From positions 1-49,715 of the forward strand of contig DATLQU010000033.1 in NCBI GenBank assembly GCA_035535015.1: DNA of 49,715 bases, written 5' to 3'. The position numbers were made by a program, and so were the translations under genes. How positions within the stretch are numbered: position 1 is the stretch's first letter; each line of letters begins with the position of its first letter. Positions 34,289 through 41,580 of the stretch are shown in pieces. The stretch is from Palsa-661 sp035535015 (GTDB lineage Bacteria > Actinomycetota > Acidimicrobiia > Acidimicrobiales > UBA8190). The notes beneath the pieces were generated by a model, which was given only the letters and a program-made list of their open reading frames with translations, made no database searches and was not told the DNA's origin.

Positions 34289-35119
34289 GATGAAGCGTCG
34301 GGCGAAGGTGGAGAGGCCGTCGAGGACGTCGCCGGTGCGGGCCCAGGGACCGACGATGAGACGGTCGACGCCGGCGGCGGTGTAGGCGTCGACATCGCTG
34401 TCGTCGGCCACGGCCCCGCCGACGGTCACCGAGAACGCACCATCGTCGGCGCCCGGCGACCGACGGAGCGCGTGCAGGGTGGCCACCGGCCGGGACACGG
34501 ACTCGGGGCTGTGGCTGAGTCCGATCCAGCCGTCGTGGCGGGCGGCGCGGCGCAGCGCAGCGGCTGACTCGCCGCCGACGATGACCGGCGGGTGCGGGCG
34601 CTGGTGAGGCTTCGGTTCGAACATGACGCTGTCGAAGTCGAAGAAGCGGCCGTGGTGCTCGACGGTCGGCTCCGTCCAGAGCCGTCGGCAGACCTCCAGG
34701 GCCTCGTCCAAGCGGGCGCCGCGGCTGGCGAAGTCGAGTCCGGCGGCCCGCCATTCGGCTTCCAGCCAACCGGCGCCGACGCCGACCTCGAGACGGCCGC
34801 CGGAGACGAGGTCCGCCGTCTGGACGGCCCGGGCCGAGACGAAGGGATGACGCAACGCCAGGTTGTAGACGTGGGTCCCCAGCCGGATCGCTTTCGTCCG
34901 GCCGGCCAGGAATCCGAGGTAACCGAAGACGTCGAAGACCGGCGTCGACGGGGGGACGGGGGGATGCTCGGCGCCGACGAACGGCGAACCCGCCATCGCC
35001 ACCGGCAGGACCAGGTGCTCGGGAAACCAGAGCGACTCGAAGCCGAGCTCGTCGGCGGCGATGGCCGCCTCGGTGAACATGCTCGGATGCATCCGGCCGA
35101 GGGCGATCCCGTAGCGCAT
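34283..35119 (-). CDS. LLM-class F420-dependent oxidoreductase
   Basis: A 278-residue luciferase-like monooxygenase-fold protein of the TIGR03619/F420 type. It has AAIAADELGFESLWFPEHLVLP near the N-terminus, GTHVYNLALRHPFVSARAVQTADL, the GGRLEVGVGAGWLEAEW glycine motif (shown here by key parts) and PPVIVGGESAAALRRAAR for the phosphate site. These mark F420 users rather than FMN users in actinobacteria. ATG 35119 is chosen over GTG 35128 because TAGCGT (a TANNNT -10) ends seven bases upstream of the ATG, giving a leaderless transcript. The substrate is unknown. Confidence 0.88.
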   Translation of the reverse strand: MRYGIALGRMHPSMFTEAAIAADELGFESLWFPEHLVLPVAMAGSPFVGAEHPPVPPSTPVFDVFGYLGFLAGRTKAIRLGTHVYNLALRHPFVSARAVQTADLVSGGRLEVGVGAGWLEAEWRAAGLDFASRGARLDEALEVCRRLWTEPTVEHHGRFFDFDSVMFEPKPHQRPHPPVIVGGESAAALRRAARHDGWIGLSHSPESVSRPVATLHALRRSPGADDGAFSVTVGGAVADDSDVDAYTAAGVDRLIVGPWARTGDVLDGLSTFARRFIG

Positions 35120-35149
35120 CGGCGGCACGCTAACCCGGCCCCGTCGCCT

Positions 35150-35205
35150 GGAGAGCTCAGTCCGGAGAGCTCAGTCCGGAGAGCTCAGGCCGGAGAGCTC
35201 AGGCC
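35150..35205. repeat. 14-bp tandem repeat, four copies, containing a stop codon
   Basis: Four copies of GGAGAGCTCAG(T/G)CC lie directly after the thioesterase gene on the minus strand. The TCA at 35199-35201 (TGA for the thioesterase) is part of the last unit, and every unit repeats it. Confidence 0.9.
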
Positions 35206-35723
35206 TCGGGCCGGTGGAGGAGGAAGGTGCCGGTGGCCCGGCTGACGAGCAGTCCCCCCTCGTCGCGGACCGAGGCCTCGCCGTAGGCCACCTGCTTGGC
35301 CATCCGGACGACCTCGCCCCGGACGCCGAAGGTGAGACCGAGCGAGGCCGGCCGCATGGTCTCGGTCTTCATCTCGAGGGTCCCCCGGGTCCGGGCCTTT
35401 CCGGGTAGGGCCGCGTTGATGGCGAAGTTCATCGCCGCGTCCAGGATGAGGGAGTGGATGCCGGCCTGGACGGTGCCGTGGGGGTTGCAGGCCAGGGCCG
35501 TGGGCAGCCAGGTGGCGGTGACCCAGCCCAGGTCCTCCCCGTCCACGCCGTAGTCCTCGAAGGAGGCGCCGACCAGGCCGATGACCTCCATGCCCCCGTT
35601 GCCGAGCCACCGGTCCATGTCCTTCACCCGTCCGGCCACGGCCGACACCGTACCCGGGGGGCCGGAGCCCTGGGACCGGCCATTGACGACCGGCCCGGCA
35701 GCGGCGAGACTCTGGGCGATCAC
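35199..35723 (-). CDS. PaaI-type hotdog-fold thioesterase
   Basis: A 174-residue acyl-CoA thioesterase-like protein. The hotdog core is seen in ATWLPTALACNPHGTVQAGIHSLILDAAMNFAI: HGTVQAGI matches the HGG...L family motif and the D in the following helix is conserved. LEMKTETMRPA follows as a typical strand. It would hydrolyse a CoA thioester released by a beta-oxidation-like pathway. It diverges from the thiolase gene over 70 bases containing a perfect palindrome. The first 35 residues are poorly conserved-looking, and a later GTG (residue 33) may be the true start. Confidence 0.82.
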   Translation of the reverse strand: MIAQSLAAAGPVVNGRSQGSGPPGTVSAVAGRVKDMDRWLGNGGMEVIGLVGASFEDYGVDGEDLGWVTATWLPTALACNPHGTVQAGIHSLILDAAMNFAINAALPGKARTRGTLEMKTETMRPASLGLTFGVRGEVVRMAKQVAYGEASVRDEGGLLVSRATGTFLLHRPEA

Positions 35724-35724
35724 T

Positions 35725-35738
35725 TGACCGATCGGTCA
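35725..35738. promoter_or_regulatory. Perfect 14-bp palindrome, TetR-like operator
   Basis: TGACCGATCGGTCA is fully palindromic and lies at the start of the thioesterase gene, within the 70-base divergent region shared with the thiolase gene. TGACC-N4-GGTCA sites are common TetR-family operators for fatty-acid and CoA-ester regulons. The regulator is not encoded in the immediate vicinity. Confidence 0.65.
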
Positions 35739-35793
35739 GTTTCGCCCGGTAGGCTCCGGTTCGGAAGCCGGAGACCCAGAAAAGGAGCCCCTC

Positions 35794-36972
35794 ATGACCA
35801 CCGCCGTAATCGTGGACGCCGTCCGGACCGCCGGTGGGCGCCGGAACGGGAAGCTCCGGGGCTGGCACGCCGTGGACCTGGCCGCCGAGCCGCTGAAAGC
35901 CCTGGTGACCCGGAACGACCTCGACCCCGAGCTGATCGACGACGTGATCATGGGCTGTGTGATGCAGGTGGGGGAGCAGGCCATCAACGTGGGCCGCAAC
36001 GCCGCTCTGGCCGCCGGCTTCCCCGAATCGGTGCCCGCCACCACCATCGACCGGCAGTGCGGCTCCTCCCAGCAGGCGCTGCACTTCGCCGCCCAGGGTG
36101 TGATGGCCGGTGCCTACGACGTGGTGATCGCGGCGGGGATCGAGCACATGACCCACACCCCGATGGGGTCCTCGGTGGTGCGGGACCTGGGCTACCCCTT
36201 CGGGCCGGAGATGATGGCCCGCTACGCCGAGCGCGGAGGGCTCGTCTCCCAGGGGATCTCGGCCGAGATGATCGCCGACCAGTGGGGGATCTCGCGCGAG
36301 GACCTCGACCGGTTCGCGGCCCGGAGCCAGGAGTACGCGGCGCGGGCGACGGCCGAGGGGCGCTTCGAGAACGAGATCGTGGCCGTGGCCATGAAGGACG
36401 ACGAGGGCCGGGCCACCGACGAGATGCTGACCCAGGACGAGGGGATCCGGCCCGGGACGACGGCCGAGGTGCTGGCCAACCTGAAGCCCGCCTTCAAGCC
36501 CGACGGGAAGGTGACGGCGGGGAACTCCTCGCAGATCACCGACGGGGCCTCGGCCGTGCTGATCATGTCGGAGGAGAAGGCCGCCGCCCTGGGGCTGACC
36601 CCCCGGGCCCGTTTCCACGCCTTCGCCCTGGCCGGGGTGGACCCGGTGACCATGCTGACCGGACCGATCCCGGCCACCAGGGCCATTCTCGAGAAGACGA
36701 AGATGTCGATGGACGAGATCGACCTGGTCGAGATCAACGAAGCCTTCGCCTCGGTCGTGCTGGCCTGGGAGAAGGAACTGCACGCCGACCTGGACAAGGT
36801 GAACGTGAACGGTGGCGCCATCGCCATCGGTCACCCCCTCGGCGCCTCGGGAGCCAAGCTGATGGCCACCCTGCTGAACGAACTCGAGCGGACCGGCGGA
36901 CGCTTCGGACTGGAGACGATGTGCGAGGGCGGCGGCATGGCCAACGCCACCATCATCGAGCGGCTGGGCTGA
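35794..36972 (+). CDS. Acetyl-CoA acyltransferase (thiolase)
   Basis: A 392-residue thiolase that cleaves beta-ketoacyl-CoA or condenses acyl-CoAs. The nucleophile is Cys89 in RQCGSSQQAL, His347 lies in IAIGHPLGASG, and Cys377 is in MCEGGGMANA. VEINEAFA supplies the NEAF motif. The pattern (DDVIMGCVMQVGEQ, GAYDVVIAAGIEHM) is that of degradative FadA/FadA5-like thiolases. AAAAGGAG precedes the ATG. The divergent thioesterase and the shared palindrome suggest joint control in lipid or steroid side-chain breakdown, in line with the P450 elsewhere in the window; this link is inference. Confidence 0.94.
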   Translation: MTTAVIVDAVRTAGGRRNGKLRGWHAVDLAAEPLKALVTRNDLDPELIDDVIMGCVMQVGEQAINVGRNAALAAGFPESVPATTIDRQCGSSQQALHFAAQGVMAGAYDVVIAAGIEHMTHTPMGSSVVRDLGYPFGPEMMARYAERGGLVSQGISAEMIADQWGISREDLDRFAARSQEYAARATAEGRFENEIVAVAMKDDEGRATDEMLTQDEGIRPGTTAEVLANLKPAFKPDGKVTAGNSSQITDGASAVLIMSEEKAAALGLTPRARFHAFALAGVDPVTMLTGPIPATRAILEKTKMSMDEIDLVEINEAFASVVLAWEKELHADLDKVNVNGGAIAIGHPLGASGAKLMATLLNELERTGGRFGLETMCEGGGMANATIIERLG

Positions 36973-36978
36973 TCACCG

Positions 36979-37003
36979 GCCCGGGCCGATCGGCTGCCCG
37001 GGC
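36979..37003. terminator. Hairpin after the thiolase gene
   Basis: GCCCGGG (36979-36985) and CCCGGGC (36997-37003) form a perfect 7-bp GC stem with an 11-base loop, just after the thiolase stop and before the convergent crgA. No T-tract follows. Confidence 0.45.
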
Positions 37004-37056
37004 GGAGCGAGCGAGAGGCGAACCGCAGGCGCGCCCGTCCGGGGGGAGCGGGCGGG

Positions 37057-37356
37057 CTAGCGGTACTGGGTGGCGGTGATGAAGCCGCCGGCGATGACGG
37101 CGATACCGGCCAGGAGATACCAGTTGGTCGGTGCTCCGGGCAGGACGTCGAAGTAGTTGAGGACGATCAGCAGTGCCCCGCCGATCAGCAAGGCCAGGAT
37201 GAGCGGGCCCATCCAGACCGGGCTGGTCTTGACCGATTTGGGGATCGGCGGGGTGTAGCGACTGCTGCCGGCCACCGGATGGACGACCGCCCTGGTCGTG
37301 GCCCGGCCCGTCGAACGGCCCTTGCGTGTGGCGCCCCCCGGGCCCTGACTTGCCAT
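37057..37356 (-). CDS. crgA: Cell division protein CrgA
   Basis: A 99-residue protein with two membrane helices (about residues 48-66 and 77-94) after a basic, disordered N-terminus. The motif SPVWMGPLILALLIGG, a short loop with NWYLLAGIAVIAGG, and the C-terminal ATQYR match the CrgA/UPF0233 family, whose members recruit PBPs and FtsI to the division septum. ATG 37356 is used because the family starts with a short cytosolic Lys/Arg segment; the longer frame overlaps the divergent trpG. Its position next to trpG and pknB is the conserved actinobacterial order. Confidence 0.92.
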   Translation of the reverse strand: MASQGPGGATRKGRSTGRATTRAVVHPVAGSSRYTPPIPKSVKTSPVWMGPLILALLIGGALLIVLNYFDVLPGAPTNWYLLAGIAVIAGGFITATQYR

Positions 37357-37461
37357 GGAACGAGGATAGCCCTTGGCGCCGGGGGTTCGTAGGGCGCAGA
37401 GGGTGAGCTGGACGGGCCGACGGCCTCCGGTGAGGCCGGCCGAGGGCAGGTGGGGGCCCAC

Positions 37462-37467
37462 TACAGT
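37462..37467 (+). promoter_or_regulatory. -10 element of a leaderless promoter for the amidotransferase gene
   Basis: TACAGT fits TANNNT and ends seven bases before the ATG at 37475, and no ribosome site is present. This also supports the choice of start codon. Confidence 0.5.
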
Positions 37468-37474
37468 CGGGGCC

Positions 37475-38065
37475 ATGGGGGCGCGCGTGCTGCTGATCGA
37501 CAACTACGACTCCTTCACCTACAACCTGGTCCAGGAGTTGGGTGAGCTCGGAGCCGAACCGGTCGTCTTCCGAAACGACGCCATCGACATCGCCGGCATC
37601 CGGGCCGAGGCGCCCGACGCCCTGATCATCTCCCCCGGTCCGGGCCGGCCCGAGAGCTCCGGGGTCTCCATGGAGGTGGTGGCCGAGCTGGCCGGCGAGT
37701 TGCCCATTCTCGGCGTCTGTCTGGGGCTGCAGTGCATGGGCCAGGTCTACGGCGGGGCGGTGGTGGCCGCCCCCGTGTTGATGCACGGCAAGACCTCGGC
37801 CATCTTCCACACCGGCACCGGTGTCTTCGCCGATCTGGAGAACCCCTTCGAGGCCACCCGCTACCACTCGCTGATCGTCGACCGGCCGTCGCTGCCCGAG
37901 GTGCTCGAGGTGACGGCGGAAACGGCCGACGGCGTGATCATGGGCCTGCGGCACCGGGAGAACGGCATCGAAGGGGTGCAGTTCCACCCCGAGTCGATCC
38001 TGACCCCGACGGGGCCGAGACTGCTCGACAACTTCCTGCGCTGCGCCCAACCCGCCCGGGCCTGA
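37475..38065 (+). CDS. trpG: Glutamine amidotransferase, anthranilate/aminodeoxychorismate synthase component II
   Basis: A 196-residue class I glutamine amidotransferase. It has LLIDNYDSFTYNLVQ, the ISPGPGRPE oxyanion loop, the nucleophile Cys in ILGVCLGLQCMG (with Leu where most have His after the glycine), and the catalytic His/Glu in GVQFHPESILTP. It supplies ammonia to TrpE or PabB for anthranilate or p-aminobenzoate synthesis. The partner subunit is not in the window. Which pathway it serves cannot be settled; the location between crgA and pknB is the one where mycobacteria keep a gene named trpG. Confidence 0.9.
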   Translation: MGARVLLIDNYDSFTYNLVQELGELGAEPVVFRNDAIDIAGIRAEAPDALIISPGPGRPESSGVSMEVVAELAGELPILGVCLGLQCMGQVYGGAVVAAPVLMHGKTSAIFHTGTGVFADLENPFEATRYHSLIVDRPSLPEVLEVTAETADGVIMGLRHRENGIEGVQFHPESILTPTGPRLLDNFLRCAQPARA

Positions 38066-38080
38066 AGGCGCGCCGGCGGC

Positions 38081-40006
38081 TCAGTGCCGGCCGGTGTGGC
38101 CCGAGTTGCCGGAGCAGTCCACCGTCAAGGTGACCTGCGAGCCGGTGGGGGCGGTGGCACCCCCGGCCGGGTTCTGGCTGAGCACCGGATCGTTGGGCAC
38201 GGGGGTGCCCGATCCCCCGCCACTGCAGACCGAGGCCACCGTCAGGTTGGCGCTCTGCAAGGTGGTGGTGGCCTGAGCGTTGGTCTCCGGCGGCGTGGTG
38301 GCCACCAGGGGGACGGTGACCGACGACGGGCCCGACGACTCGATCAGGTTGATGGTGGTGCCGGCCGGCTCGAGGGTGCCCTGGGCCGGGTTGGTGCTGA
38401 CCACCGTGTTGACCGGTTGGTTCGACGAGGTCATGGAGATGTTGCCGCAGACGAAGCCGGCGTGGACGATGGCGTTGCAGGCCTGGGTGGTGGTGAAGGT
38501 GGCGACGTTGGGCACCGCGGTGGTGGCCAGGGTCGTCGTGGTGACCGGCGTGGCCGCCGTGAAGAGGGTGACGGTCTTGCCCGGCAGCAGGTGCAAGCCG
38601 GCTTTCGGGCTCTGGCTGCAGACGATGTTCTGCTGGGTGCAGAAGCCGGCCGGGACCACCTTGGCCTGGAGGCCGGCCTTGCGGAGGGTGGAGGTGGCCG
38701 CCACCACCGACTGGGTGACCAGGGCCGGGATGAGCACCGGCCCCCCGAGTCCGCCCGTCACCAGGGTGACCGTCGTGGCCTTGTGGACCTTGGCGTTCTT
38801 GGCCGGATTGGTGCGGATGACCGTGGTGTTGGGCGTGTTGCTGGTCGGGTCGGACTGGACCCTCGTCTTCAGGCCGTCGTTATGGAGGGTCCGTTCGGCC
38901 TGGGTGACCGACTGGCCGGCCAGGTTGGGGATGGTGACGATATCCGAGCTGCCGCCGAGGTGCCACCAGCCGAGGGACTGGCCCAGGAAGGCGATGACGA
39001 CGGCCAGGGCGACGAGCAGGGTGAGCAGGATGCCGGCGTAGAGACCGGTCCGGCTGCGCTCGGGTTCCTCGGTCTCCTGGCCGGCGATGTGGTGCAGGGT
39101 CTGGGTGCCGCCCAGGGCCACGGCCTGGGTGGTGCCCATCGAGGTGGTCGGCGGGGCCACCGCCCCCACGGCCCGGCCTTCGCGGAAGCGCAGCAGATCG
39201 GTCCGGAGATCGTCGCCGGTGGCGTAGCGGTAGTCGGGCGCCTTGGCCAGACACTTCAGGATGATGGCTTCGAGATCGGGCGGGACCGACGGGTTGATCT
39301 CGCGCGGCGTGGGCGGGTTCTCCCGGACGTGCTTGGAGGCGACGGCCACCGGGGTGTCGCCGAGGAAGGGCGGGCGGCCGGTGACCATCTCGAAGAGCAC
39401 GACACCGAGGGAGTAGATGTCGCTGCGGGCGTCGACGCCCATGCCCTCGGCCTGTTCGGGGGAGAAGTAGGTGGCCGTGCCCATGACGGCACCGGTCTGG
39501 GTGAGCGATTCCTCGGTGTTGATGGCCCGGGCGATGCCGAAGTCGGTGACCTTGACGATCCCGTCCTCGGTGATGAGGACGTTGCCCGGCTTCACGTCGC
39601 GGTGGACGACGCCGTGGCGGTGGGCGTAGGCCAGGGCGATGGCCACGTCGGAGGCGATCTCGGCGGCGCGGTCGGGATGCATGGGACCCGCCCCGCGCAG
39701 GATCGACGACAGCGCCCGGCCGTCGATGAACTCCATGACGATGAAGTAGGTACCGCTGTCCTCGCCCCAGTCGAAGACGGGGACGATGTTCGGGTGCGAG
39801 AGGTTGGCGGCGGCCTGGGCCTCGCGGCGGAAGCGCTCCACGAAGGCGCGGTCGACCGACAATTCGGGGAAGAGGATCTTGAGCGCCACCGGCCGGTCGA
39901 GCAACCGGTCGTGGGCGCGGTAGACCTCGGCCATGCCCCCCCGGGCCACCAGATGGGAGAGCTCATAGCGTCCCGACAGGACGCGCGGGGTCTGGGAGGG
40001 CTCCAT
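38081..40006 (-). CDS. pknB: Ser/Thr protein kinase PknB with PASTA domains
   Basis: A 641-residue transmembrane kinase. The kinase domain (about residues 12-275) shows the Gly-loop VARGGMAEVY, Lys43 in ALKILF, the catalytic loop VHRDVKPGNVLI and the magnesium loop VTDFGIARA. A juxtamembrane linker leads to one helix (about 325-347, ILLTLLVALAVVIAFLG). The outside part contains four PASTA-like units (VTIPNLAGQS, VLIPALVTQS, TAVPNVATFT, VTVPLVATTP), which bind peptidoglycan fragments. It ends the minus-strand fhaA-fhaB-pstP-pbpA-pknB operon. The second kinase usually found here, PknA, is absent. Confidence 0.96.
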   Translation of the reverse strand: MEPSQTPRVLSGRYELSHLVARGGMAEVYRAHDRLLDRPVALKILFPELSVDRAFVERFRREAQAAANLSHPNIVPVFDWGEDSGTYFIVMEFIDGRALSSILRGAGPMHPDRAAEIASDVAIALAYAHRHGVVHRDVKPGNVLITEDGIVKVTDFGIARAINTEESLTQTGAVMGTATYFSPEQAEGMGVDARSDIYSLGVVLFEMVTGRPPFLGDTPVAVASKHVRENPPTPREINPSVPPDLEAIILKCLAKAPDYRYATGDDLRTDLLRFREGRAVGAVAPPTTSMGTTQAVALGGTQTLHHIAGQETEEPERSRTGLYAGILLTLLVALAVVIAFLGQSLGWWHLGGSSDIVTIPNLAGQSVTQAERTLHNDGLKTRVQSDPTSNTPNTTVIRTNPAKNAKVHKATTVTLVTGGLGGPVLIPALVTQSVVAATSTLRKAGLQAKVVPAGFCTQQNIVCSQSPKAGLHLLPGKTVTLFTAATPVTTTTLATTAVPNVATFTTTQACNAIVHAGFVCGNISMTSSNQPVNTVVSTNPAQGTLEPAGTTINLIESSGPSSVTVPLVATTPPETNAQATTTLQSANLTVASVCSGGGSGTPVPNDPVLSQNPAGGATAPTGSQVTLTVDCSGNSGHTGRH

Positions 40007-40091
40007 CCGGGTCAGAGCCTACGCCGGGCCGGGATTGGCCCCGGGGCAGCAAGAGACACACTCATGGTCATCTCCGTCACGGTCCGTTCCG

Positions 40092-41579
40092 TCACTTTCC
40101 GCTGAGCGCCGCTTCGATCATGGCCTTCACGATGGGGCCGGCCACGGTGGCGCCGAATTGGTCGAGCCGGGCGTTGGGGACGACAACGGCGATGGCGATG
40201 GTGGGGTGGCTGGCCGGGGCGAAGGCGATCATCCAGGCGTTCACCGAGGTGTTCCCCGCTCCCGCCTGGGCCGTCCCCGTCTTGGCCGCCACGTCGTCCT
40301 GCGGGAGAAAACCCACACCGGTGGCCGTCCCGTTGGTGACCACCTGCTGCATGAGGCCGGTGACCGCCGCCGCGGTGGCCGGCGCGGTGGCCTGCTTCCA
40401 GGCCTTCGGCTGGTAGCGCTCGACCAGGTTGCCGTCGGAGTCGCGGATCTGGCTCATCACGTGGGGGGTCATGATGACCCCCTTGTCGGCGAAGGCGGCC
40501 GCCACCATGGCCATCTGCAGGGGGCCGGCCGTCGTGCACTTCTGGCCGATGGAACTGAAGGCCAGGTAGACCTCGGCGTTCTGGTAGCAGGAGGGCTGCA
40601 GGAACGCCGAGACTTCGGCCGGACTGTGGGGCAGGTCGATGGGCGGCTGTTGGTTGAAGCCGAATCCCTCGGCCTCGGCCAGCATGGAGGCGGGGCCGAT
40701 CTTGGCCCCCAGGATGGCGTAGCCGGTGTCGCACGACTCGGGGAGCATGACGGCGATGGTGCCGCCGCAGCTCCCGAAGTTGTCATTGGCCAGAGGCGTG
40801 GTCTGGCCCCGGAAGTAGCCGGCCGGAATGGGTCCGAAGGACGGGATGGGGGTGTTCACCAGTAGCGGGGCCCGGTCGTAGGCCGCCGCCGTGGTGACCG
40901 TCTTGAACGTCGAGCCGGGGGCGAAGCCGGCGTCCTGGTAGGCGAGCGACGTCAACGGGGCGAAACCGAAGAACCGGGTGGTGTCGAGGGTGAAGGCCTT
41001 GGCCTCGGTGGTGCCGTCCAGCGAGGCCAGGGGATTCGGGTCGAACGTGGGGTTCGAGTACATGGCCAGGACCGCACCCGTCTGCGGGTCGAGTGCCACC
41101 ACGGCGCCGACCTTTCCGGCCAGAGCCGTTTTGGCCGCTTCCTGCATCCGGGTCGAGATGGTGAGGGTGACGGTGTCGGTGATGGGCGGAGACGTGGTGA
41201 GGAGGTCCTTCAGCGTCTTGACGGGCCGGTCGTGGGCCACCAGAAAGCGGTTGTAGCTGGCTTCCACCCCGTAGTTCAGGTAGTCGATCGAGTCGACCCC
41301 GACCACGCCGGAGAAGAGCTGGGCCCACTGCTCGGGATAGACCCGCCTGTACTTGTAGAGACTGCCCGCGGTGGTGGCCACCGACTTGGCCAGGGTCTGG
41401 CCGTCGGCGCTCTCGATGATCCCGCGCGGTTGGTCGAACCTCTTGTTGATCTGGACCGGGTTCCTCGGGTCGTCGGCGTACTGATGAGCCTTCACCACCT
41501 GGATGTTGTTGAGCTGGAGGAAGAGCACGACGAAACAGAGGACCATGCCCACGCCGAGCCAACGGATCCGTGGGGCCAT
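40092..41579 (-). CDS. pbpA: Penicillin-binding protein A (class B transpeptidase) with SxD in place of SxN
   Basis: A 495-residue class B PBP with one N-terminal membrane helix (about residues 8-24) and a transpeptidase domain that cross-links septal peptidoglycan. The nucleophile is Ser223 in PGSTFKTV (Lys226 completes SxxK), and Lys433 in AAKTGTAQAG is the KTG motif. The middle motif is Ser282-Cys-Asp284 (ESCDTGY) where PbpA homologues have SCN; the codon is clearly GAC. The start lies one base after the pstP stop, so the two are tightly coupled and the usual rodA gene between them is missing. Like its homologues it is probably regulated by PknB/PstP. Confidence 0.95.
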   Translation of the reverse strand: MAPRIRWLGVGMVLCFVVLFLQLNNIQVVKAHQYADDPRNPVQINKRFDQPRGIIESADGQTLAKSVATTAGSLYKYRRVYPEQWAQLFSGVVGVDSIDYLNYGVEASYNRFLVAHDRPVKTLKDLLTTSPPITDTVTLTISTRMQEAAKTALAGKVGAVVALDPQTGAVLAMYSNPTFDPNPLASLDGTTEAKAFTLDTTRFFGFAPLTSLAYQDAGFAPGSTFKTVTTAAAYDRAPLLVNTPIPSFGPIPAGYFRGQTTPLANDNFGSCGGTIAVMLPESCDTGYAILGAKIGPASMLAEAEGFGFNQQPPIDLPHSPAEVSAFLQPSCYQNAEVYLAFSSIGQKCTTAGPLQMAMVAAAFADKGVIMTPHVMSQIRDSDGNLVERYQPKAWKQATAPATAAAVTGLMQQVVTNGTATGVGFLPQDDVAAKTGTAQAGAGNTSVNAWMIAFAPASHPTIAIAVVVPNARLDQFGATVAGPIVKAMIEAALSGK

Positions 41580-41580
41580 C

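Noticed and set aside
38084..40105. 673-codon plus-strand frame opposite pknB
   Set aside because: Gly/Arg/Val-rich antisense shadow; pknB carries complete kinase and PASTA motifs on the other strand.
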